Shown here: piece after piece, positions 1 through 4,560 of the stretch
How positions within the stretch are numbered: position 1 is the stretch's first letter
How the letters are laid out: every line of letters starts with the position of its first letter
Source of the DNA: an uncultured Clostridia bacterium
GTDB taxonomy: Bacteria; Bacillota_A; Clostridia; Oscillospirales; Oscillospiraceae
Reading direction: 5' to 3'
DNA length: 7,398 nt
Assembly: GCA_947166955.1 (NCBI GenBank)
Contig: CAMVGI010000060.1
Coordinates: forward strand, 1 to 7,398
Program-made: the position numbers and the translations under genes
The notes under the pieces: generated by a model
Database searches by the model: none
The model's input: the letters and a program-made list of their open reading frames with translations, nothing else
Told to the model about the DNA's origin: nothing

Positions 1-669
1 GAAATGGAATGCGGCCCCCTGCGACTCCATCTTCGCCACAAGCTTCTCAACGTACTCAGCGGGATAGTTGAGCAGCGCCCTGGGCGCGAACTCAAAGAAG
101 GTGACCTTCTTTCCCAGTGCCAGCGCCATGGACGCGAACTCCATGGAAATGATGCCCGCGCCGATGCAGATCATATGCTCCGGCATCACATCCAGATCCA
201 GGAAATGGCTGCTGCCGTGGGTCAGCTCCCTGCCGGGAATGTTCAGCCGCGCGTTGCGCGCGCCAGTGCCAATGACGATATACTCAGCCGTGACGGTCTT
301 ATCGCCGACGGCGATGGTGTGAGCGTCCGTCAGTCTGCCCCGCCCGCGGATCACGTCGATGCCGAACTGCGTGAACACCTGCTCCAGCACCGGGTCAAAA
401 GCGCCGATGGCCTGCTTTTTATAGGCCATGAGCCGCGTCCAGTCGATCTTCACGTCGGCCTCCACGCAGAGGTCCTCGTAACGCCTGAGGCCGTCCATGA
501 ACTCAAAGGGCCCGTCCAGCAGGATCTTGGCGTCGCAGCCGAAGTTCGTGCAGGTGCCGCCCATTTTGTTTGCCTCGATGAAGGCTACCTTCTTTCCCGC
601 GAGCGCCAGCGCCATGCCGCCGTGGTTGCAGGAATGCCCGCTGCCGAGAAAAACAACATCATAATCCAT
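1..669 (-). CDS. FAD/NAD(P)-dependent disulfide oxidoreductase (class I flavin disulfide reductase family), 3' end outside window
   Basis: The 223 visible residues match the dihydrolipoamide dehydrogenase/glutathione reductase/mercuric reductase superfamily. The N-terminus MDYDVVFLGSGH is an FAD-binding beta-strand with a GxG turn. GGTCTNFGC (about residues 40-48) holds the C-x4-C redox-active disulfide. IVIGTGA (about 131) is the second FAD-contact motif. IGAGIISMEFA (about 166) is the GxGxxxxE-type NAD(P)-binding motif. The family is usually about 440-460 residues, so about half is missing beyond position 1, including the C-terminal dimerisation domain with its His-Glu pair. GCDAK replaces the common GCxPSK after the disulfide; I recall this variant from Lactobacillales-type homologues. 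The start is set by AGGAGG eight bases upstream. It follows the rubrerythrin gene by 17 bases, so it is the third gene of the operon. Its substrate (low-molecular-weight disulfide, protein or metal) cannot be told. As an inference, it could feed electrons to peroxide detoxification. Confidence 0.9.
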   Translation of the reverse strand, partial: MDYDVVFLGSGHSCNHGGMALALAGKKVAFIEANKMGGTCTNFGCDAKILLDGPFEFMDGLRRYEDLCVEADVKIDWTRLMAYKKQAIGAFDPVLEQVFTQFGIDVIRGRGRLTDAHTIAVGDKTVTAEYIVIGTGARNARLNIPGRELTHGSSHFLDLDVMPEHMICIGAGIISMEFASMALALGKKVTFFEFAPRALLNYPAEYVEKLVAKMESQGAAFHF

Positions 670-677
670 TGCTCTTT

Positions 678-683
678 CCTCCT
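678..683 (-). promoter_or_regulatory. Ribosome binding site AGGAGG of the disulfide oxidoreductase
   Basis: A perfect AGGAGG lies 8 bases before the ATG at 669 and just after the TGA of the upstream rubrerythrin gene. It fixes the start codon and supports co-translation from one operon mRNA. Confidence 0.85.
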
Positions 684-686
684 CGA

Positions 687-1190
687 TCATATCGTTTTGA
701 TTTTATTGCGGCTTTTTTTGAGACACAGGATCGCCGCGGCTGTCAGCACGACGCCCACTCCCGCAAGGATCGCCTTCCCGGACGGCGCGTTCCCCTCGGT
801 CTCCCGAAGCAGCGCCAGCACCGTATCGCCGTGCCGCTTTTCGTCCTCCTTGACGCTTTGCACCTCCGGGTACTTCTCCGCGACCGGCGCGTAGGTATTC
901 TCCGCGCTGTATTCGCCTTTTGCGATCAGCGGATACAGCCGTTTCTTCCCAATGACCCTGTAAAGCAGGGGCAGCAGGACCGCCTTGGTTTTCCCCGGCG
1001 TCAGGATCTGCTGCGTAAGCCCCCTGAATACCGCCGCATGCCGCCCTTCCTCGGCGGCAAGGACGCGGAACGTCTCCGCGTCTTCGGCATCCCGCACAAC
1101 GTCCGCGAGCGCGTTATACATCAGCACGGCGTCCAGCTCCCCCTGCTGCGATTTCAGTAAGGTCTTTCTGTCATTTTTTGAGATTGACAT
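687..1190 (-). CDS. Rubrerythrin/ferritin-like di-iron protein with C-terminal membrane anchor
   Basis: This 167-residue protein has the four-helix di-iron carboxylate pattern of the rubrerythrin family. E18 lies in the first helix, E48-x-x-H51 in the second, E93 and E97 (GEYSAEN) in the third, and E117-x-x-H120 (EKRH) in the fourth. Such centres reduce hydrogen peroxide or organic peroxides, or oxidise and store iron. There is no C-terminal rubredoxin domain: the only cysteine (C156) is in the last hydrophobic segment, so an external electron donor is needed. Residues about 138-157 form one transmembrane helix followed by a Lys/Arg-rich tail, suggesting a tail anchor with the di-iron domain in the cytoplasm. 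GGAGG lies seven bases before the ATG. It sits between ohrR (44-base gap) and the disulfide reductase (17-base gap) on the same strand, which fits a peroxide-responsive operon. The family is clear. The exact substrate and donor are not. Confidence 0.88.
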   Translation of the reverse strand: MSISKNDRKTLLKSQQGELDAVLMYNALADVVRDAEDAETFRVLAAEEGRHAAVFRGLTQQILTPGKTKAVLLPLLYRVIGKKRLYPLIAKGEYSAENTYAPVAEKYPEVQSVKEDEKRHGDTVLALLRETEGNAPSGKAILAGVGVVLTAAAILCLKKSRNKIKTI

Positions 1191-1234
1191 CAGTATACCT
1201 CCGTTTTTTCATCCCGCGCATGTTCCTCGTCAGC

Positions 1235-1678
1235 CTATTCTTTCTTTTGGGCGTTCAGCAGCTCATAGAGCAGCGAATACAGCATATGGCCCTTCTCCGG
1301 CGGCAGGTCGATACAGCAGGAAACCTCCCGCGGGATATCCTTCGCCCTTTCCTGCAGTGCGCGCCCTTCATCGGTAAGCGAAATCAGCACCACACGGTCA
1401 TCCTCTTCACTCCGTTTCCGTTCGACATAGCCCGCCTGCTCCATCTTTTTCAAAAGCGGCGAAAGCGTTCCGCTGTCAAGCATCAGCCGATCACAGAGCT
1501 CGCCGACCGTGATCCCGTCCTTCTCCCACAGCACAAGAAAGACAATATACTGGGTATAGGTAAGGCCGAGCGGCTTCAGCCACGGCGTATAGAGGCTGAC
1601 AACGCTTCTGGAAGCGGCATAGAGCGGAAAGCAGAGCTGATTTGAAAGCTTCATTGCCTCGCGATAGTTATACGGCAT
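1235..1678 (-). CDS. ohrR: OhrR-type MarR-family organic hydroperoxide sensor/repressor
   Basis: This 147-residue winged-helix regulator resembles Bacillus subtilis OhrR along its whole length. The N-terminal LSNQLCFPLYAASR block carries the reactive cysteine C16, equivalent to B. subtilis C15. Y30 and Y41 match the tyrosines that hydrogen-bond the sensing thiol. LDSGTLSPLLKKME (about 67-80) is the DNA-recognition helix, and RKRSEEDDRVVLISLT (about 87-102) is the wing. In this family, oxidation of the cysteine by organic hydroperoxides or hypochlorite releases DNA. C121 and C122 are additional: C16 to C121 is 105 residues, the spacing I recall for the C22/C127 pair of the two-Cys Xanthomonas OhrR. 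The ATG is preceded by AGGGAG at nine bases. No ohr peroxidase gene is in the window; the downstream rubrerythrin and disulfide reductase are the likely targets. The palindrome on its own promoter suggests autoregulation. Confidence 0.92.
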   Translation of the reverse strand: MPYNYREAMKLSNQLCFPLYAASRSVVSLYTPWLKPLGLTYTQYIVFLVLWEKDGITVGELCDRLMLDSGTLSPLLKKMEQAGYVERKRSEEDDRVVLISLTDEGRALQERAKDIPREVSCCIDLPPEKGHMLYSLLYELLNAQKKE

Positions 1679-1699
1679 TCGGTATTTCTCCCTCGTTTC

Positions 1700-1726
1700 A
1701 TTTGGTCCAATTGTATTGTATCAAAT
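1700..1726. promoter_or_regulatory. Candidate OhrR operator: 27-bp imperfect palindrome over the -10 box
   Basis: The arms ATTTG and CAAAT bound a dyad with 10 of 13 complementary pairs around a single central base. The inner half-sites are CAAT and ATTG. It contains TACAATT (1715-1709), the half-site I recall for the Bacillus ohr operator. It covers the -10 element and probable start site of the ohrR promoter, the usual position for MarR-family repression. Binding itself is inferred. Confidence 0.65.
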
Positions 1727-1743
1727 ATTTTTGCCGCTGTCAA
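1715..1743 (-). promoter_or_regulatory. Sigma-A-type promoter of the ohrR operon
   Basis: Read on the minus strand, TTGACA (1743-1738, perfect -35) is followed by a 17-base spacer and TACAAT (1720-1715, five of six for -10). Transcription would start near 1708 and give a leader of about 30 nt before the ohrR ATG at 1678. This is the best promoter in the window. Confidence 0.85.
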
Positions 1744-1841
1744 GTGTTTTTCACGCGGCATGTGTATATTCTCTTATACATGCGCGGCATCCACGCACTC
1801 TGGGGAAGCGCTCCCCCGGCTTCGGACGATCCGCCCAAACA

Positions 1842-1859
1842 GCTCCCGGCTCCGGGAGC
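1842..1859. repeat. Perfect 8-bp inverted repeat (GCTCCCGG / CCGGGAGC)
   Basis: The two 8-base arms are separated by only CT, so a hairpin would open to 7 or fewer pairs. No T-run follows on either strand, so an intrinsic terminator is not supported. Its function is unknown. Confidence 0.5.
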
Positions 1860-1961
1860 GTTCGTCAGGGCTCGTCCGGCTTCGTGAAGTCAAGCAAAAA
1901 ACCGCCCTTGCTCTTTACCGTTTCCAGGAACGCGGCGAGCTTGCTGCGTATAGCGGCGGCC

Positions 1962-2014
1962 AACGGCCGCTGGTGCGGAGCTAAACGGCCGCTCGGCGGC
2001 GGTAAACGGTCGGT
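1962..2014 (+). repeat. Short direct repeats of AACGGCCGCT
   Basis: AACGGCCGCT occurs at 1962-1971 and again at 1984-1993. A degenerate third copy (AACGGTCGGT) lies at 2005-2014, giving a spacing of 22 then 21 bases, about two helical turns. GCGGCC-aac-GGCCGC also makes a 6-bp hairpin around the first copy. It could be a protein-binding array, for example transposase sites at an IS end, or chance in GC-rich DNA. Confidence 0.45.
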
Positions 2015-2027
2015 AATGCTATACGAA

Positions 2028-2055
2028 TTGCAATAGCGTATCATTCCTTCATAAT
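2028..2055 (+). promoter_or_regulatory. Possible weak promoter ahead of the istA remnant
   Basis: TTGCAA (2028-2033), a 16-base spacer and CATAAT (2050-2055) resemble a sub-optimal sigma-A promoter reading into the istA fragment at 2100. A TCCGC/GCGGA dyad with a 5-base loop follows at 2063-2077. The match is weak and could be chance. Confidence 0.3.
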
Positions 2056-2099
2056 AATGACATCCGCAAGTAGCGGAAATACATTGTTCTGGAGGAAAT

Positions 2100-2243
2100 A
2101 TGCTAGATTACAAAGACATTGTCACGAAGCACTATGCATTAGGAATGAGCGGTGGCTAGATTGCGGAAGAAATCAAGGCCAGCAAGTCTGGCGTCAACGA
2201 CTTTCTCCGCGCGTTCAAGGAGTGCAAGACGCTCGGATATCGC
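2100..2243 (+). pseudogene. 5' fragment of an IS21-family transposase gene (istA) with an in-frame stop
   Basis: The reading frame starts with ATG at 2100 behind GGAGG (2091-2095). It encodes MLDYKDIVTKHYALGMSGG, then TAG at 2157, then continues as IAEEIKASKSGVNDFLRAFK and on to about TLGY. This is the helix-turn-helix N-terminus I recognise from IS21-like IstA proteins of Firmicutes, where the TAG position would be a sense codon (probably CAG, Gln). Full IstA is about 400-550 residues, so some 90% is lost, and no istB follows. At about 2241 the homology switches in the same frame to a tyrosine recombinase. The family assignment rests on recalled N-terminal sequence and is moderately secure. 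Confidence 0.6.
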
Positions 2244-2846
2244 ACGTGGAGCAACGGCGAACGCATCTACCAGCAGGCCGCTGCGTACACCCTGATGTTT
2301 AACACAGGGCTGCGCACAGGCGAAGCCCTCGGACTCCTCAACAGCGACATCGACCTCGAAAAGAGGGTGATCCACGTCCAGCGCGGTGTGAAGGAAGTGT
2401 CGCGGCGCGACGGCGCGGAGTTCACCAGCGGCAGGGAGGTTAAAATCGGCAAGCTCAAGAGCGCATCCAGCAAACGCGATGTGCCGCTCAACCAGGCGGC
2501 GGTGGACGCGATCCTCGACCTGCGAGCCGAGCGTTACTTCGGTGAGGACACGCCGCTGATCCCCGACGAGCATGGCGGCTACACGCGCCCGGTGAACTTC
2601 CGTCGCCGCTACTACCGCATCCTCGAAGCGGCTGGCATTGAGCAGAAAGGTCTCCATTCGATCCGACACACGTTCGCCACGAATCTTGTCAACGGCGTCA
2701 AACAGCCCGACGGCACGATCCGCTCGCTGACGCCGCGGCAGGTCGCGGATCTGCTGGGACACTCCACCTCGGAGATCACAGAGATGTACTACGTCAAAAA
2801 GGACACGGCAAGGCTCAGCGGGATCACCGAGGGGTTTGAGCTGTGA
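2244..2846 (+). pseudogene. Tyrosine recombinase/integrase, catalytic domain only (5'-truncated)
   Basis: This is the C-terminal catalytic domain of a Firmicute integrase of the mobile-element type. Numbering from the in-frame Met at 2295: R7 in NTGLRTGEALGLL, the beta-hairpin lysine near K53-K55, H121-x-x-R124 in LHSIRHTFATN, H156 in LLGHS, and nucleophile Y165 (nine residues after H156) in EMYYVKKD. All catalytic residues are present and the end (ITEGFEL) looks natural. The arm-binding and core-binding (SAM-like) N-terminal domains of about 170-200 residues are missing and replaced by the istA scrap. No ribosome binding site precedes the Met at 2295, and the only good start, at 2100, is blocked by TAG 2157. 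The protein is therefore probably not made, or is made only as an inactive fragment. It reads toward the tRNA-Trp att scar about 960 bases away, consistent with being that element's integrase. Confidence 0.8.
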
Positions 2847-2963
2847 ATGCGGGCTGAATTTGCGCTGCCAAAGGCAAAGAAGGTGGACATCCCCGACGCG
2901 GCGTGTTACACTATCTACAACACTTTAGCAGCCCGGTATTCGCGAGGCAGACGGTATGAATAA
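2847..2963 (+). CDS. Small ORF of unknown function directly after the integrase
   Basis: The ATG immediately follows the integrase TGA (TGAATG). The frame encodes 38 residues beginning MRAEFALPKAKKVDIPDAAC and ending with TAA at 2961. I recognise no family. There is no clear ribosome binding site besides the coupling position. It may be the start of a formerly longer gene that continues in another frame after 2956. Confidence 0.25.
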   Translation: MRAEFALPKAKKVDIPDAACYTIYNTLAARYSRGRRYE

Positions 2964-3130
2964 TAAGACGATCCGTTGATAAAGCGTCGCTGAAAACTAT
3001 CTGGCACAATGAAACACAGCGCTTGGCAAGGCAAAATGCGGACCCCAAGGCGGAGTTTGTCTTTTCTCTTGCTTCTGAAATCATCGTACTGCGCAGGTAT
3101 CTGAAATTAAGGAGGAATGGCAATGTTTAG
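2956..3130 (+). pseudogene. Frame-broken small gene of unknown function
   Basis: An ATG at 2956 with GAGG eight bases upstream gives MNNKTI before a stop at 2977. One frame over, an open stretch of about 50 codons runs from 2969 (RSVDKASLKTIWHNETQ...) to TAG at 3128. It looks like real amphipathic helical protein (ETQRLARQNADPKAEF, SLASEIIVLRRYL). A single-base indel near 2974 would join the two parts into a protein of roughly 58 residues. The end overlaps the start of the next gene, whose ribosome binding site lies inside it. I do not recognise the family. Chance openness is the alternative. Confidence 0.35.
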
Positions 3131-3599
3131 AGAAATGCTTCGTATCAAGCAGCAGTTATCACGCGAAGAATGTATTGACATTTTGAAGCAGGAGCCGAGA
3201 GGTGTTCTGTCTGTGCTGGGAGATAACGATTATCCCTATGGAATGCCGATGAACCATTTCTATTGCGAGGCAGATGGAAAAATATATTTCCACGGCGGAA
3301 AATGCGGTCACAAAATTGATGCACTCAAACGACACAACAAGGTATCCTTCTGTGTTTACGATCAGGGCTTTCGTCGGGAAGGTGAATGGTTTTTACACGT
3401 CCGCAGCGTGATCGTGTTTGGCAAAATAGAGTTTATTGAGGATCAAACGAAAACCGTTGAGATTTCCCGCCTGCTAAGTTACAAGTTTACGACTGACGAA
3501 AAATACATAGCGGACGAGATACAACGCGCTGGTTCGAGAACGCTTCTGCTTGCACTGACGCCGGAACATATGACTGGTAAGCTCGTAAAAGAATCATAG
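3123..3599 (+). CDS. Pyridoxamine 5'-phosphate oxidase-like FMN-binding split-barrel protein (NimA-related)
   Basis: The protein has 158 residues from the ATG at 3123. This start is chosen because AAGGAGG (3109-3115) lies seven bases before it. The in-frame ATG at 3117 is only one base from the same site. The sequence follows the Nim/PNPOx-like family: MFREMLRIKQQLSREECIDIL at the N-terminus, GVLSVLGDNDYPYGMPMNHFY (first barrel strands), KIYFHGGKCGHKIDALKRHNKVSFCVYD (flavin phosphate-binding part), VRSVIVFGKIEFI, and a typical EHMTGKLV end. Members bind FMN or haem as dimers. Some reduce 5-nitroimidazole drugs, but most have no known substrate. Length matches the family (about 150-160). Base use looks more AT-rich than in the flanking genes, which fits acquired cargo. 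It lies between the broken integrase and the att scar, with no strong promoter seen. Confidence 0.85.
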   Translation: MFREMLRIKQQLSREECIDILKQEPRGVLSVLGDNDYPYGMPMNHFYCEADGKIYFHGGKCGHKIDALKRHNKVSFCVYDQGFRREGEWFLHVRSVIVFGKIEFIEDQTKTVEISRLLSYKFTTDEKYIADEIQRAGSRTLLLALTPEHMTGKLVKES

Positions 3600-3642
3600 C
3601 CACCGTTTCTGTCTTTTTGCCGCGCCTCTTTCCCGCTCCCCT

Positions 3643-3659
3643 GATGCTCTTTTGATGCT
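3643..3659 (+). repeat. Paired TGATGC repeats, 11-bp period (left of att scar)
   Basis: TGATGC occurs at 3643-3648 and 3654-3659 with exactly one helical turn between starts. The same arrangement recurs at 3933-3949 in the same orientation on the other side of the tRNA fragment. These could be arm-type integrase binding sites. This is inferred from position only. Confidence 0.4.
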
Positions 3660-3766
3660 GTACCAAACGGAACGGTTGCGAAAACGTGTCACACAATGGA
3701 CAATTTGACGCTCCGCGCGGCGGGATGATGATTTCGCCAAACCGCGTACTGCCTCAAATAGTAAGA

Positions 3767-3800
3767 AAACCGCCTGATTTCTCACGAAATCAGGCGGTTT
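3767..3800 (-). terminator. Intrinsic terminator downstream of the tRNA-Trp remnant
   Basis: This is a perfect 15-bp inverted repeat (3767-3781 with 3786-3800) with the 4-base loop TCAC. On the minus strand the stem runs into TTTTCTT. On the plus strand the tail is TTTCTT, so it may work in both directions and could also end transcripts from the FMN-binding gene. It starts three bases after the CCA end of the tRNA fragment, the expected place for a tRNA gene terminator carried along with the 3' end. Confidence 0.8.
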
Positions 3801-3802
3801 CT

Positions 3803-3847
3803 TGGCAGGGGCAGAAAGATTCGAACTCTCGACACGCGGTTTTGGAG
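3803..3847 (-). other. 3' fragment of tRNA-Trp(CCA): candidate attachment site of an integrated element
   Basis: On the minus strand this reads as the anticodon loop CTCCAAA (anticodon CCA, Trp), the 3' anticodon stem ACCGC, variable loop GTGTC, T arm GAGAG-TTCGAAT-CTTTC, acceptor 3' strand TGCCCCT, discriminator G and encoded CCA. The bases before it (ending CATCCC) cannot pair with the anticodon stem, and no D arm or AGGGGCA acceptor strand follows upstream, so the tRNA is not functional. A duplicated tRNA 3' end starting at the anticodon loop is the typical attL/attR left by tyrosine-recombinase elements. One T-stem pair is G-T, so the copy may have drifted. Confidence 0.75.
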
Positions 3848-3932
3848 GGGATGTTGAAACGCCGACGCCGCGCGGAGGTTTGCCCGTTTGTTCGAGGATG
3901 CAGGGCTTTGGAAAAGTCGCCGCGAGGAGGAT

Positions 3933-3949
3933 TGATGCTTTATTGATGA
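3933..3949 (+). repeat. Paired TGATGC/TGATGA repeats, 11-bp period (right of att scar)
   Basis: TGATGC (3933-3938) and TGATGA (3944-3949) repeat the layout at 3643-3659. The following bases also share a loose match (TGT..C..AAC..GAACG). Possible arm-type integrase sites or a small duplicated segment. Confidence 0.35.
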
Positions 3950-3973
3950 TGTGCGGAACTCCGAACGCCATCG

Positions 3974-4558
3974 TCACGGAAGCAGTTCCTCAAAGATGCC
4001 TTTCAGATCGTCCAGAATGCCCTGCGCCGCGTGGATCGTCGCAAACAGGAACACGTCCGGATCGACGCTCGAAAAGTCGACGTCATATCCCAAGTGGCGC
4101 AGCCATTGCGTAAAGTACAGGCGCTGGGTTCTGCCGTTTCCTTCGCGGAACGGATGGATCATATTCAGCGTGCTGTAAAAATCCGCGAGCTCTTCGATCC
4201 GCTCGCCGCGCCCCATCGCCGCGAAATCCAGCTTTGCGATTCGGTCAAAGCAGGCGTTTGCAGCCGCTTCAATACGGTCTGCCGCCATAAAAGCCGTCCC
4301 CTTCTTGGAAAGGTTCGCCGTGCGAAGCTCTCCCGCCCATTCGTACAGGTCCTCAAACAGGAACCTGTGGATCGCGCGATAGTGGGCAAAGTCATACGCT
4401 CCCGGCAGCGGATTCAGGTTGAGATAGCTGATCTTTGCGAGCGTGATCGCGCTTTCCGTCTTCTTCAAAAGCTCCTCGTCGCGGATATTCAGTTTGTTGA
4501 TCAGGCAGGTCGTCCCCTCATAGCAGCCGTCCGACGACGCCTCGATGCTGTAGGACAT
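3974..4558 (-). CDS. fic: Fic/DOC-family protein AMP-transferase (toxin of a Fic toxin-antitoxin pair)
   Basis: The protein has 194 residues with the complete Fic active-site loop HPFREGNGRTQR at 135-146. H135 is the general base, E139 the Mg-binding acid, and N141, R143 and R146 bind the nucleotide phosphates. Upstream are the core helices (HYRAIHRFLFEDLYEWAGELR, 59-79) and the target-docking flap SKKGTAF (84-90). Fic enzymes of this kind transfer AMP to target proteins; gyrase and topoisomerase IV are targets of VbhT/FicT-type toxins. I see no inhibitory (S/T)xxxE(G/N) motif at its own N- or C-terminus, which makes it class I, controlled by a separate antitoxin. The antitoxin ends two bases upstream, and the Fic ribosome binding site lies within the antitoxin's last codons, so translation is probably coupled. 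The gene sits right beside the att scar. The true target is unknown. Confidence 0.93.
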   Translation of the reverse strand: MSYSIEASSDGCYEGTTCLINKLNIRDEELLKKTESAITLAKISYLNLNPLPGAYDFAHYRAIHRFLFEDLYEWAGELRTANLSKKGTAFMAADRIEAAANACFDRIAKLDFAAMGRGERIEELADFYSTLNMIHPFREGNGRTQRLYFTQWLRHLGYDVDFSSVDPDVFLFATIHAAQGILDDLKGIFEELLP

Positions 4559-4560
4559 CG

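Larger units (their letters stand above)
1744..2090. other. Non-coding GC-rich intergenic block with several dyads
   Basis: I see no convincing gene here. The reading frames are low-complexity and lack ribosome binding sites and family motifs. The block contains a bulged inverted repeat around 1758-1782 (GCATG..TATA / TATACATGC), a short GGGGA/TCCCC hairpin near 1801-1816, an 8-bp palindrome at 1842-1859, a direct repeat of CCGGCTTCG, and GC-rich AACGG repeats near 1962-2014. It separates the ohrR promoter from the mobile-element remnants and may itself be degenerate mobile DNA. Confidence 0.5.
2091..3847. mobile_element. Remnant of an integrated element (IS21-type istA scrap, tyrosine recombinase end, cargo, tRNA-Trp att scar)
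   Basis: The region holds a truncated istA, a tyrosine recombinase lacking its N-terminal domains, a broken small ORF and an FMN-binding cargo gene. It ends in the orphan 3' part of a tRNA-Trp gene, a classic target of tyrosine recombinases. The right limit is taken at the tRNA fragment. The left limit is unknown and is set at the istA ribosome binding site. No second att copy or intact conjugation or phage gene is in view, so most of the element is either deleted or never lay in this window. Confidence 0.45.
3600..3973. other. Intergenic region with att scar, terminator and paired repeats
   Basis: There is no protein gene here. The content is two pairs of TGATGC-like repeats (3643-3659 and 3933-3949), a 15-bp stem terminator (3767-3800) and the 3' part of tRNA-Trp (3803-3847). 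The open frames across it, including a minus-strand one reading VESSNLSAPA, are the usual false translations of tRNA sequence. Confidence 0.6.

Noticed and set aside
4..894. A 296-codon plus-strand open frame, with others overlapping at 669-1160 and 985-1377
   Set aside because: Antisense to the disulfide reductase, rubrerythrin and ohrR genes, whose family motifs are unmistakable. No ribosome binding site and Arg/His/Pro-rich composition typical of shadow frames.
2139..2762. A 207-codon minus-strand open frame
   Set aside because: Complement of the tyrosine recombinase domain, which has all catalytic residues on the plus strand.
3117..3119. Earlier ATG for the FMN-binding protein
   Set aside because: Only one base from the AAGGAGG site. 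ATG 3123 has the ideal seven-base spacing.
3737..3747. CCAAACCGCGT resembling the tRNA fragment's CCAAAACCGCGT in the opposite orientation, as a second att core
   Set aside because: The match ends after about 11 bases with an indel and nothing else of the tRNA follows, so chance is likelier.
3803..3880. A complete tRNA gene on the minus strand
   Set aside because: The 5' side has no pairing anticodon stem, D arm or acceptor strand, so only the 3' part is present.
3594..3977. A 127-codon minus-strand open frame containing VESSNLSAPA
   Set aside because: That peptide is the familiar false translation of a tRNA 3' end. The frame also runs through the terminator.
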